A DNA stretch of 64,000 bases from Blattamonas nauphoetae (lineage: Eukaryota > Preaxostyla > Oxymonadida). The DNA lies in NCBI GenBank assembly GCA_033064195.1, contig JARBJD010000108.1, positions 1 through 64,000 on the forward strand. Reading direction: 5' to 3'. Positions 32,707-45,052 of this stretch are shown in pieces; the first letter of the stretch is position 1; each line of letters starts with the position of its first letter. The position numbers and the translations under genes were made by a program. The notes below the pieces were generated by a model. The model was not told the DNA's origin. It was given only the letters and a program-made list of their open reading frames with translations, and ran no database searches.

Positions 32707-33283
32707 TTTCTGTTCACAACACTACACAATATTAATTTTCACAATAGGGATTGCCTTTGTTCTAAGATTCTTCACTCTTATGTTTTTATTTCTGTTGGGT
32801 GGTTGGGTTAGTCAGTGTTGTGGGCAAATCTTTGAGTCAGAGGGAGAGTTGTGTACGAGGATAAGATTCTGAGGAAAATATGCAAAAAATAAGGATGATG
32901 AAGATTAAATAAGAACGAAAATAATTGGAGATAAAAGAGGATGAAGTCAGAGAGAAGATTGAGAGTTCCATCAGAAGTCTGGAGTACGTGAAACATCAAA
33001 CAAACAAAAAGACATAGAACAGCTTGTTCTCCATAATTTATGTCTTCTTATCCTTTCGCTATTTCATGTTCATGGAATGCTCCAAGAAAAAGAAAACCAA
33101 ATCATGGAAGCTGTTCTATGCTGTTTGAAGGTATGATATTGACACGCACCTTCAAATTGTCATCATTAATTGCTAAAGAGCAGACTTATGTTCACACCTT
33201 AAGGTCTTTGCGACGAAACACGATCAAAAAAGAAAGAAAGGGGACACGCCCCAGTCGTAAATGACTTGAGAACGACTGTATCA
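32707..33283. other. Intergenic, nothing recognised
   Basis: About 580 bases, mostly AT-rich, between the EFHC gene and the carboxypeptidase. Only short chance frames were seen; it should hold the 3' end of one transcript and the promoter of the next. Confidence 0.5.
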
Positions 33284-36200
33284 ATGACCCAACGACAAAC
33301 AGTGCGGAATTTGGGTCAATATACGTTTCGAAGCGACTTTGACAATGGGAATATGTTTGACGCCAAACACACCACAGATCTAGATGTATATGAAGTTTAC
33401 CCAGCTTGCGATTGTTCAGGTGTGTGCCTGAGTGTCTACTAGATATTATTTCTTCAGGAACACCATACGCAGCACCATACAAGTATTGGTGGCAGTTCTC
33501 TGTCACAGGATTTGCGAATCCATCAGACACTATTACGATTTTACTACGGAATGTGAGCTGCAATGCGAAATTATATCAACAAAAGATGAAGCCAGTGTTT
33601 CGGATTGGGCACTATGGAGCATGGGAAGAAATTCGTGGTTCAGTACAAATTGATGGAGCTGACAAAGCATTCACACTGAAGTTTACCTTCTCAGCTGCAA
33701 CAATTGTGAATTGCCTGAATGTACGGTTGCGGTGGGCAGATTCACTGCGCCATTTCTATCGAGACACTGGTTTAGGAAGTGCCACACAAACCCCTCGTGA
33801 AATCTCTCGAGGAAAGAATTCAGAACGGATAAATCAAACTTTTCCTTGGATGAGTGAACTTGACGATCATTCTCAACAACTTTTTGTTGAAAGTACAATT
33901 TATGACTGGATTCTTCGCTCTCACCCAACTCTCTTTCCCGTCCCACTTCCTTCGACTGCATCATCCGGTCCCGGGTCGTGTTTTCCCCTCTACGATACAA
34001 GGGCAGTCCTTTTTGAAGGCAGTGACCCATTTAGTCTGGACTCTAGTGGAGCTGAAGGTCAAGAATGGCTTTCGTTCTTTGAACGAGGTCTCGATTCGCA
34101 AAAGGACATGTGGCTGCGGTGGCTGATGCGTTGGAGTGATGTCCATCCAGCGATTGTATATCGGACGAACGACTCGTTTTGGGAAACTCATTACAAACAT
34201 TGGAAAGGACGGAGTGTCTCGTCACCATACTCCTCAACACCAACATACTCTGCGCTCGTGCTGGGAGCGGGAGACCGGCGGACACGAGACGCACTTCTCT
34301 CCATCCCTTCACTGTTCCCTCCTGGCGGGGGGCTTCCTGGTCTTGTCCAGACGATGGTGAAACGGTGGAAGAATCGAGAAAGCGAAGAACGGCACAACGA
34401 GGAGAGCAGACAACTGCTGTCAAAGTTCCGGAGTGATTGGTCACTCGCGTCAGATTTTGCTCGATCGCCAGTTTCGACCCCTTCTCCATCCTCGTCGACT
34501 GTCTTCGCGAACTCGGAAAGCACAACACTTCCCACGTCTCCGCCGTCTGTCACCTCACACACCTTCACACCACCATCTCCCGCAGTTACGACATTGCATC
34601 AAATGCAGATGTTCACGTCCCCAGTCCCTGCCTCGTCTCTTCTCTTCACTCCGCTGAAGCTGACATCACTCCCTTCGAATGTGAGCCAACTGTCGGACAT
34701 TCCAATCTACTTCGCTTTTTCGTATCCTTATTCGTTTGTGGAAAGTGGACGCGATCTGAGTGTGTTGGAGAAAGTTGCTAGTCGACGAGAACATAGCTTG
34801 GCAGTGAAGGAAAGTGCGAGGGAAAGCATTGGGATGTTGTCAAGTCGGAGAGGAAGAGGAGACGAAGTGAGCGAGAGCGGAGGCAAGTCGGACCTGTCCG
34901 AATCGACAGAGTTGGAAGAAGAGACGTCTCCTTCACTGTCCACATCGCCAGACACTCTCCCACACCATCTCCACTCACGACGAGCACATCCTCGTTCGAT
35001 TGAGATGGAAGATGGGCATGAATGGACACGCGGGAGATCATCACTTTTCGTCAGCCGACACGTCTTAACTCACTCTCTCCAAAAGAGGGCTGTCGATGTG
35101 GTTCTGATCTCGTCATTCGATGGACTGAGCGATCGTCGCGAAGTCGGCCGGAAGCAATCGAGAGCAAGACAAGTGGCGTCACTGTTCCCAACAAAACGAC
35201 ACATGTTTGTGTCAGCACGTGTCCATCCCGGAGAAGTTCCCTCATCACACGTGCTCATCGGCATGCTGCGATTTGCTATTCGGATGAGAGATCCTCGTAG
35301 CATCGCATTCCGTCGCCACTTTGTGCTCGTTTTGGTTCCGATGATCAACGTGGACGGGTGTTCGCTGGGAATGTCTCGAACGGACACTTTTGGGCAGAAT
35401 CTGAATCGGCATTACGAAGCAACTTTGGCAGCACAGAAACAGCACACGCAGAGTGTGATCGAGCCAGTGAATGGGATGGATAGGACGGGTCTGGAGAAGG
35501 TGCACGTGAGGGGAGATGAGGGAAGATGGACGGGAGGAGACAAGGGATTTGCATCGCATCTGCTCAAAAGCGTGAAGACACGAAAAGGAGCACTCTTCAA
35601 TTTGAACACCTCGCCGTTTCCTGCCGTGGACGCGATCTGCTCTCTCCTGAGTCTCCTCTCTGTGTCGTCAGGAGGGAACAAGAGCCGACTCCTCTTCTTT
35701 ATCGATTTACATGCACACGCCTCGCAGCGTGGATGCTTCTTTTACGGAATCCGACACTCAGCAAGCGTGTTCCGCCAACGCGACACACTCTTCTTCTCTT
35801 CTCTCATCGCGAAGAGCTGCCCGTACTTCGTGTTTGATGTGCATACGGTGGAATCGTCGTTTGGGAAGAATCTGATGACCATCGAAGATCAACGCGGCGA
35901 GACGAGGGAGAAGTGTGGGCGAGTGGGAATCTGGAAACAGACGGGATGTGTCCACAGCTACACTTTGGAGTGCAACTACAACAGCTGCAGCAGAGTGAAC
36001 AAGATTCTGGACAGAGAAGTGGAGAGTGAGAAAGAACGAGAGAAAGAGAATGAGGATTGGAGTGGGGAGAGAGGTGATTGGCGAGGGTTGGACGCTGAAC
36101 GGAATATGAACGAAGACATCCGAGAGATTGTTCAGACACTTCGGCGAGAGGAGGAGAAAGACGTCGTCTATCGGCAAGCAGCTGCGTCAATGCTGGCTTT

Positions 36201-37329
36201 CTCGTCATCTGAATCTCAGGCAAGTCCAATCACCACAATCCTCGCCCCTCCCTCCACGCCTCCATTCAAACTACTGTCAACATCAAAATCAGCGAAAGTC
36301 ATGACACTGACAGACGACCTCTCTCTCACACCACGCGAACTCGGAAATGTGGGGGAAGCGATATGTCTTGCTGCTGTCGACTACATCGGAGCGATTCCCA
36401 ACTTCTCATTCGTGACGGCCACTCCCTCTCGGATCGCGAATCTGGCGACACGAAGCGGATCAACACCGGCCACACGAGCATCGACTGCACCTCTTCGCAA
36501 TCGGATTGGCGGGCAGGACCAGAACGGAGAAAACCAGTTTCAGGCAGTTTTCAACGCCAGCGCCGCGATACTCCGAAACGTGGCGTTGCAGCGAGCACGT
36601 GGGTTGGTGTCGATGGAGACTCAACAAGCAGAAAAGAAGGAGAAAGAGACGCAGAAGCGAGAGAAAGGATGGAACGCAAGCATTGCAGTTCGAAAGAGTT
36701 CAACTGGACGGGGGTTTGGGAAGGGAGGTGTGGCAATGGAGTCGATGGAACAAGAAGAGCGTCGGAAGCGGAACGAGCAGAAGATGCTGGACAGGGCTTA
36801 TTCCAAACCGGTCCAAATCCAACCTCCTCTTTCGCCCACAACAAACGGGCAGGCAGCAGGAAAGAGCACAGCACGACGGAAGTCGGCATCAGCAAGCGCA
36901 AGACCGCGAGGACATTCTCTATCATCGCTGAGAGGAGGAGGTGAGAAGAAAGCTGGGAAAAAGGGAAAGAAGAGGAAGGAGGGAGAGAAGGACGCAAAGG
37001 AGAAAGAAGCGAAGGAAAAGAAGAAAACGAAACTCGAGAAAGAGGCGCCGAAGGAAGAGAAGCCAAAGCCAAAGCTGGTCCATCTCCGTTCCAGTCACAG
37101 CGCTGTCTCCTCTCTCAACCATCCCAACCCTCCCACAGCGAGTCCTCCTGTTCTCCACCCAGCCAGGCAGACACTCCAGTTCTCGTCGTCTTTCAACGCA
37201 TCGCTTCCGCCTCGACTCAAACAACCGCCTGTGCTCCGGACAAACGTGGAAGTGAGTGGGGATCGGACAGACACGCGGACGAGATCAGAACCAGATATTC
37301 AACACCTCGTGTCTTCCCTTCAGGAGTGA
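33284..37329 (+). CDS. AGBL: Cytosolic carboxypeptidase (AGBL/CCP, tubulin deglutamylase family)
   Basis: An M14 metallocarboxypeptidase that trims glutamates from tubulin in this family. One 38-nt intron (33420-33457) gives 1,335 residues. The N-terminal CCP domain reads YTFRSDFDNGN, YKYWWQFSV and RNVSCNAKLYQQKMKPVF. Catalytic parts: zinc ligands in ARVHPGEVPSSH (about residue 635) and DLHAHASQRGCFFYG (about 795), the NxDG/NLNRHY substrate motifs, and the glutamate in SYTLECNYNS (about 880). A Ser-rich insert separates the CCP and catalytic domains, and about 80 residues are inserted after NLNRHY. The last 350 residues are Lys/Glu-rich and disordered, perhaps for microtubule binding. It fits among the ciliary neighbours. 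Confidence 0.94.
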
Positions 37330-37887
37330 GCAGATCAAAGATTGGACGGAGAATGCACTCATCGACACCAACGTCAATGAAGCAAAATAATGCACGCATA
37401 CTGGATTGCTCTCGGCTTGTCCAGAAGTGGGAACCAATCTCTTATTTCCATTCATGCATTCTGTATCCACCTGCGCGATGCCAAATCGGAGCCAATGATT
37501 GAAACGATAAATCGTGTGTCTAGAGCAAAGGCCACCGATTCTTGGACCCTTTTCTTTATTCCTCACAGAATATTATCTTTTTCGGTTGGAGAGTAGCGAA
37601 CATTAATTTCAGGAGGGAGATCGATTCCTATGTCTCGATTTTTCTTCCAAACGAATAATTTGGCTTTTCGACACTTCACTCATCCTCTTTTGTTTCTCTT
37701 CTTCGGGTCCCCCCCATGGTCTTTTTACTGTGAGATATTACAATAGTGATCATGCAATCGGTTGGACTTATCGTACAGTCTGGAAAACGTCAGAACGAGA
37801 AAATCAAAATTCAGAGAATTAATTATGGATAGGAAATTCCTATCCACCTGTTCAAGCCTCTATTTTCTTTCTTCACCTACAAATACG
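37330..37887. other. Intergenic, nothing firm
   Basis: About 560 bases. The last part before the chosen start codon is open in frame and could be an upstream exon or an N-terminal extension of the next gene (for example from an ATG at 37825). Otherwise nothing was seen. Confidence 0.4.
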
Positions 37888-40035
37888 ATGGCACTCAACA
37901 TTTCTGTTATTGAAATAGAACCACCTATGATAGAAGTCTATTTTATGAATATCAATGTTCGAGCAGGCTGTCCATTCACAATTAGAAATGTCGGAAAAGT
38001 CCATGCATCTATTGAAGTAATCATTCCCACGTCATTTCAATTTGACCTTTTTGTGATTCCAAGAGTTTGTCCGTTGTTTCTGATCACGCCTCAATCTCAG
38101 ATTGGACTTGCCCCTGGGACTGAGCGAACTTATAGCGCCACATTCACTCCCACTTCTTTTTCCATCTTGGAAGATTCTCTCACTGTCATGAATGGAACAG
38201 AAGTAGCCTATTTTCGATTATTTACGAGCTTCAGCCAATCGTAGTTCCATTTAGAGCTCTTCCTGCATATCCACACGCAATATTTCCTCCAACGTATAGC
38301 TTTGGAAAATGTGATATTGGAATTCCGTTTGTTCGTCTCAATTTTATTTTCTACAAGAGTCATGAAGACATTCGTGATGGAATCCGCATTTGGAATTGAA
38401 TATCCATTCCAATTAGATACACCGAACACCACTCCATCGTTAACCACATCTGTGACACGTGGCGTGATTCCTTCTCAAGGGAAAGTGGAATTTACAGTCA
38501 CTTTTCTCCCCACTGTCGAAACTATCCCAGAAAAACTTGGCAAAATCGTCCTAAGTGGAAAAGGGATACGGACACAAATTCTCAATCTTATGTGGGATCC
38601 TCCTGATGATGCAAGAGCCGAGTCAAAGAAGAAAACATCAATTATCCCGCTCTCTAATCTCCTTCTCTCCAAGCGACTTTCTCGAACAGGATCACACAAA
38701 GGAAGTTCAAACAGTTCGTATAGTTACTCTCACAGCCAATCAATGTCATTCAGTCTTTCCCTCTCATCTGCGAGCGATCTGTCAGTCTCGTCGTTGGATG
38801 ACTACCTGCCAGACTCCAATTCCAACTCAAAAACACATCAGACGCCCTCGCACACCTCTTCATCCAAAACTAAATCATCGTCCCGCTCACATCGCCATTC
38901 ACGCGACCATCGTCATCGACGACATCGCCATTCATCATCACGCTCCAAGGACAAGTCGTCCAGCCTGTTCCTTGACAGTTTCTCCACAGATTTCTCGAGT
39001 ACGATGGATTCGTTCACAACCACTTCTCTTTCCATCTTGACGACACAAGGCACGGACGGGCTGTCTTCTGACTTTTCTCGTCTTCCTTCGCAGACATCGT
39101 CCATTGGCAACAGTTTCAGTCTCACTCAGACGAATCCGTCGTCATTTACGTCGTTTACTGGTGTCACATCGGACCAGCAGACAAGTACAGGACAATCAAC
39201 AAGAACTTCTTCCGGCACCTCCTTCGTTCTCCCCTCGGCATCTGCCACGTCTTCACTGATTCACCCATCATCCGACCTCTCAGACACTAAATTACTGCAG
39301 TCGACGTCAGAATCGCTAAATCCGCAAATGTCGTCACGTTCTTCATTCAAAACCCCACTTTCTGATTCAACTTCTCTCCAATTCTTGACACTATCGTCGT
39401 CTGATGCTCCCCAAACACTTTCAAGTCACCCAATCAGCCTCCCGACGACATCTTCCTCCAGGTTGTCTTCGTCTGCAGGCATATCATCAACACTTTCGTC
39501 ACTCTCCCAATCGCGATCTTCAATGTCGGATCACGACAACACTCTCAATCCTCCGCGACTTACTACGATGACCATCACAGTTCCGAGTATAGTCAATGTC
39601 ATTTCGCCTCCACCATTGGAAGTAGAGGAGCCAAAACCAGAACCTTCAGTCGCTGGTGAGAAAACCACGAAGCGTTCCTTCCCTCCAAGACCACGAAAGC
39701 CAAATCCCATTGGCGATATCTTGAGACGCTTTAATCACATCTCTCAATTCATTCAGTTCATCACATCGGAAGAGTACTCTCACTTTGGACCTCAAACAAT
39801 CGCTCTCACTCCAAACCCAAAAAGAGCGTATGTTCGACACAAACTACACAAATACGGTCCTGTAATGACTGTCAAAGAATTTCAGGAGACCCCGACAGTT
39901 ATAGTGATTGCCTTTCAGACTCGAGCTGCTGCGGACCGGGCCATTGGAGGAGAAACTGGAAGAGAGTGGAAGGGCGTCCCCATCAGTCTTAGGCGAGGAG
40001 ATGAATTTCTCCCTCCACGATACTCTCGAAATTAA
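37888..40035 (+). CDS. ASH/MSP-domain ciliary protein, CFAP221-like
   Basis: Two ASH (ASPM-SPD2-Hydin) beta-sandwich domains open the protein: VIEIEPPMIEV...FTIRNVGKVHASIEVIIP...LAPGTERTYSATFTP, then VPFRALPAYP...SFGKCDIGIPVMKTFV...GVIPSQGKVEFTVTFLP. This order and the P-x-R-A-x-P hinge match CFAP221/PCDP1 of the ciliary central apparatus. The model needs a 26-nt GT-AG gap at 38203-38228 and a 31-nt intron at 38327-38357; together they give 696 residues in phase. The middle (about 230-560) is Ser/Thr-rich and disordered. The last 110 residues are ordered and unrecognised (RPRKPNPIGDILRRFNHISQ and after). The start is uncertain. Other ASH proteins such as DLEC1 remain possible. Confidence 0.68.
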
Positions 40036-40122
40036 GTGAATTTCGCTGTCATTCTTCCTGCATCAAAGTCCGCAGTTGGCATTCGTAGTTCCCATCAATA
40101 AAAATTAACGGTTCCACGCGGA

Positions 40123-40506
40123 ATGCTGCTTTTATTTCAGACTCTGTTTCTCTTTCCCCTCATTGCTGAGGCTGATCGAATTCATCTTTCGTTCGTCCGG
40201 GAACAATGCCGCGATCTCTGCCAGGTCATTCGTCACTTTTCCTAACTCTTGATTGCATAGATGGCCCACCAAATGTGTTCAACAGAATGCAGACGCCCTT
40301 GCCTACAAAAGTGTGCATTTGAAGATATCGAAGAATTTGAGGAGCTTGATGATGAAGAAAAGAGTAGCGCTCTATCTCACTGTTTGCAAGGATGCCTCAA
40401 TGGATCGATGAAAAACTGTACTGAAGAGGCTGTCCAGTGTCGAGATTTATGTGATGCATCCATGAGTCGCGGGCTAGAGTTGGATAGGAGCCTCGATCAT
40501 TCTTGA
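40123..40506 (+). CDS. Small secreted cysteine-rich protein with CX3C pairs
   Basis: Two exons around a 36-nt intron (40225-40260) give 115 residues. The first 18 residues (MLLLFQTLFLFPLIAEAD) are a good signal peptide. The rest carries repeated C-x3-C pairs: CRDLC, CSTEC, CLQKC, CLQGC and again CRDLC, with an acidic stretch (EEFEELDDEEK) between. The pattern suggests helical hairpins held by disulfides, as in CX3C hairpin peptides; I do not recognise a family. It is likely secreted or ER-lumenal. It lies between a ciliary gene and a phosphatase gene and shares nothing obvious with either. Confidence 0.7.
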
Positions 40507-40704
40507 GGTACAGCTCTTCATTTCAGAAGATTTGTTTCGGATTTATTCCTTCTAGTCAATGTGTATCGTGATTTGTATTATTTTAGTCCTATTTGTTGTC
40601 CGTCGCAAAAAATCAGGCTAACAGCCCTTAAGGGAAATCATCACTTATTCTTCCCTTCCTTCCAACAAGCCTAATTTTGTTATACTCGTTGTTTCTGTTT
40701 CTTG

Positions 40705-43700
40705 ATGAAGATCGAAAGTAAAGTCGATAAGCTAAATCGTGCCGGGAACAAACTACTCTATCGTTTGTAACGTTTCTCAACCAGAACCTCACATTTCCTC
40801 TTTATTGGGCAAATCTTACGTTTCAGAACACCAGTATACAGATGCAGTACAAATGTTTACCCAGACCATCAATCTTGCGGAGAAACATCATCTTCCTCCG
40901 ACAACACTCGCTGTTCTTTATTCGAACCGAGCGTTAGCATCACTCAGACTCGAAGACTATCAAGCTGCCCTTGATGACTCTGCATATGCCATAGATTTAG
41001 ATGAAGATTTTGTTAAAGTTTGCCTTATCACTTTTCTCCGAAGTTAACATTTACACCATCATCCTTCACATCTCTCAGGCTTACTATCGCCGTGGAACTG
41101 CCCATCTTGGTATGTCTTCCCATTTCCCCATTGTATCTGTTCAATTCGTCTCCTCTCCATTCTTTTTCTTCAGCCCTCCGACACTTTGCTGATTCACTGA
41201 GCGATTTCCGGTTCGTCCCCACCCTCTCCTTGACCCTTCTTCTCTTCCGCTCTTGTCATGTTTGCCAACAGAAAGCTTGTGTATTTGGCTCCAGATAGTG
41301 AATTAGCAAAAGAGCGTCTTCGGATGTGCCAAGCATCCTACTCGGAGTATCTCCTCGTCACGAGCATGACAAACGGCACTGAGTGTCAAGTCGATATTCC
41401 AGATTGGCGCGATATCCCTTATCCTGATCACTACTCTGGACCTAGATTGGATGATGATGAAATAGTGACAGACCAATTCATTCTTGAATTGATCTCATAC
41501 GGAAAGCTATTCATGGAGCAACATCGCAAGCAGATTGCCCTTCAATGTTATCCACAACGGTTTGATTCCCGAGTTTGGTTCATTTGTCTGGTGCAGACTT
41601 GTTCTCCAACTTTTGGAGCGAGGCGCGTTTCTGTTCAGCCAAGAACCGACCGTGATCGATCTCCATCCTCCCACTCCCAACAATACTCCTATTTTATCGT
41701 CGATTAATTCACCCCCACCGTCGGCTTCCGCTTCTTTCCCGCTTCACCCCACTTTCTCTCAAGCCACTCTGCAAGCCGCAACACCAACAGCCTCTCGTAC
41801 GCCAGGCAGGAATGGGCCTCGCCAGCTCATCCATGCGTATCCCTCACCAGCCATGTCGCCTCCAGCCTCTCACCTCCATGTCAACCAGTCACTGGACTAC
41901 AGAGACAGCCAAGCAGTCTATCCAATGCAGATCAACAAAGAAGGCAAGTCTATCCCAATGTTGACCACAAAAGTGGAGCACACGGGAACTTCACCCACTC
42001 AGTCTGTTGAATATAAGGGTGGTAGTGAGGATCCTGAGAAAGGAGGTGAAACATCAGGAATGATGAAAGATCCTGCTGATCCAAACGCTTCACAAAACCT
42101 CGAAGATGAAATGAAAGACGACAGTTCGTCTGCCTTGAGTTCTTCGACGGACAGCGATGATGATGTGGAGGATCAACCCGACACCCAATGGCACACTGTC
42201 ACAAGTCGCCAGAGCCGCTGGGGACAATTCGTGGCGCAAGAGAACAGTCAAAAGAAGCAAATGAAAGAGCGCACCCATCGATTTAGTGATGGTCACTCGA
42301 AAGGGGAAGAAGATGACGAAGAGAACCTGAATGAAATGACAGGACTTGAGAAACCCATCAAAAGAGTTCACTTGTCCGTCGATTCACTTTCCTCCTCGTT
42401 GTCCTCGTGCTCCATCCAAGCACAATCCCTTTCTCCACCGCCGATCGAGGTTGAGCGTTCGTCAATGTCATCTCTCTTCCAAACACGTCACGTGTCTCTG
42501 GACGACGTCGCACTCCGTCGGAGGCAGGTCAGAAAATACGAAAAAACTCGAAGACTGGACAATTCGACGCAGGTTACGTCTCTGCGCGTCAGATCAAAAC
42601 CCAAACAAAAACCAAGTGCCACCAAGCAGCAAACAGAGGAGCTTCGTCGGCAAAAACGGAAAGAAGCAGCAAAACAGTCTCTTCAACTGGTTGACAATGC
42701 GTTTGCTCTTCTTCTGGACGATGTCGATGTTGATTCCACCCCGATTGTTCTGACATCCCATCTCGTTTCGTTTGAACTCCCCGACCTTTATGTTGGCATC
42801 GATGATCACGAAACCCTTCGGAAACTGCAGGACGAATACGAGGCCGAAGAAAACGCAGCCCATAATGCGTCAACACCGCCTCCAATCTCATCTCCTTCCA
42901 TCTCCTCGCCAGGTGTCTTCCGAACGTTCCGTTCTGCGCTTCCCGCAGCATCCTTCCCTCCTGCCCCATCCTCACCTTTCCATCCCTCGCGAGTTCTCCT
43001 CCCACCGACTCCTCTTGCTCATTCGACCCTCGGACTCAATGACAATGAACCAAACCACGATGGTTCGCGAGAACTGAGACTGACCGGCGTGTTTGATGTG
43101 AACGAAATGGGTCTGATGGAACAGACTCGTGTCCGATGCGGTTCATTCAACATGCGGATGTGGGAAGAATTGGAGCTGAAGGAGAAGAAGAAACAGAAAA
43201 GAGAACGGAAAGAGCAAAGACGGTTGGAGAGGATGAAGAAAAGGAACGAAGCCGAAGATGTTGCCATGCCCCCGCCCTCTGCACCCATCCAGCCCAGCCA
43301 GGATGCGCAAGGAATCAGCACGACTCACTTTGGACGGTTTGGCGTGTCCCACAACGATGAGCAAGTTCCACAGCCTCTCGACGCCAAACCTGCTGAATGG
43401 TCGGACAAGCAAGACGAGATGTTCAACACGTTCTCGCACGGGTTCGAACCTCTGCGAGCCACTCCAACGCAAATGTCGGACCAGCCAGCCATCACTCGCC
43501 CATCGCCGACGTTCTTGTCTGCTCAACTTGAGGAAGAAGAGTCGGACGAGGTGCCGTACCACCTTCAGGTTCGGACATCCATTCTAAATCAATCGTCGCA
43601 CGTTTCATTTGTTGAGCACAGCTCCAATGACTCGCCGCCACTCACCACAACGCGTCCATGGCGATGCACCGTTGTTGGCGATCTGCACGGACAGTTTGAG

Positions 43701-44882
43701 GACTTCTGCAGGTTGATCGAGACAACTTCGCTCCCATCAAGCTCGCATGCCATTGTCTTCCTCGGGGACTACGTGGATCGTGGCTTGTTCGGAGTAGAGA
43801 TCTTGACCGTCCTGCTTGCTCTGAAGATCGCTCATCCAAACTCGACCATCCTCCTCCGAGGCAACCACGAAGCCACAGAACTGAACACTCTGTTTGGATT
43901 TGCCAAGGAAGTTCGTGAGAAGTACACTGTGCAGACGTACATTGGATTCACTCGTCTCTTTGCCTCTCTCCCTCTTTGCTGCATCATCAAGAACAAAGTG
44001 CTCTGCGTGCATGGTGGCATCCCTCCTCCCCCGTCCTTCATCCTCCCCGAACCCTCCCTCCGTGACGGTGACAACTGGGCCTATGCTCAGCCGATGAACG
44101 CAGAAGATTACTCCGAGAGCACGCCCGTTCGCAATCCTCTGACCGACATGCCTCTGTTCTACAGGAACCCGCCCTCTCTCTACCCTCTCCAGATGAGAGT
44201 CTCTCTCTCCGTCTACAACAACCTCAGTGCCTCCGAGAAAGTTGTCCGTGATCCCGATGGAAGCATCCCAGCAAACCTCAGCTGCAAGTCGCTGCTGGAC
44301 GAGATGAGGAAGATCACCCGATCGGGCCACACCCTCGCCTCCGACATCACCACCATGATGCTCTGGTCGGACCCGTCTGACTTTGATGGTCTCGCACTGT
44401 CCGAGCGTGGGTCTGGCTTCCTCTTTGGTCCCGATGTGTCCAAGCAGTTCTGCGAGGAGACGGGCATTGATCTGATCGTCCGGTCGCATCAGCTGAAGAT
44501 GAATGGGTGGGAATACCAACACCGCAGTGATTGTTCCTGCCTGACTGTCTTCTCTGCTCCAAACTACTGTGGCAACGCTCGGAACAGAGGTGCATGGGCT
44601 GAGTTGACCTTTGGAGATTCTGTCGACGTGGTGAACCAGAAGGTGCGGGAGGCCCGAAGAGTCAATGTGATGGATGTTGTTAAGTCCGATTCCGATCATG
44701 ATGACGATGATGAGCCAGTCTCTGTGATCGATAACAACCCCTCGGCATTTTACAGTGCTCCTTCTATTTTTGGACCATTCAGACAAAATGCTCATGTCAA
44801 GGTTCAGAAAAACGGATTCCATGTCGAAATCAAGGAATATTCCGCGGTCAAGGCTTCGGATCTCTTCCAAGGTTTGTTCTAA
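40705..44882 (+). CDS. PPP5C: PP5-like protein phosphatase with TPRs and a very long insertion
   Basis: A PPP-family Ser/Thr phosphatase. Six exons (introns 40763-40826, 41018-41078, 41110-41173, 41211-41271, 41560-41596) give 1,296 residues. TPR repeats open it (YTDAVQMFTQTINLAEKH, LAVLYSNRALASLRL, AYYRRGTAHLALRHFADSL), followed by the PP5 linker signature HYSGPRLDDDEI. The catalytic core has GDLHGQ (about 812), GDYVDRG (about 841), RGNHE (about 872), HGG, WSDP and SAPNYC (about 1106). PP5 of other eukaryotes is about 500 residues; here some 630 disordered, charged residues lie between linker and catalytic domain, and about 70 more inside the core after HGG. The core itself is complete. A duplicate-derived PP5 paralogue rather than PP5 proper is possible. 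Confidence 0.9.
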
Positions 44883-45052
44883 TAACTTCTTTTATCGGGT
44901 AAAGAATTTTACCTCATTTCACGATGAATATATTTGAAGAAAGAGAATCACCCTTGATCAAGACTGTCCGAAGTATGGGTTGAACCCAGGATTTCCTCAG
45001 GGATTCCGCTATCAACTTCTCGTCGGCTCCTACAACGCGACATTGAATCATC

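Noticed and set aside
36551-37072. Ser/Leu/Pro-rich minus-strand frame with a membrane-like look
   Set aside because: Shadow of the Lys/Glu-rich tail of the carboxypeptidase; the apparent hydrophobicity is the complement of lysine and glutamate codons.
43737-44870. 377-residue minus-strand frame
   Set aside because: It lies exactly over the highly conserved phosphatase core on the plus strand and has no motif of its own.
44950-45010. tRNA T-arm-like string (gggttgaaccca)
   Set aside because: No acceptor stem, D-arm or anticodon arm could be placed around it.
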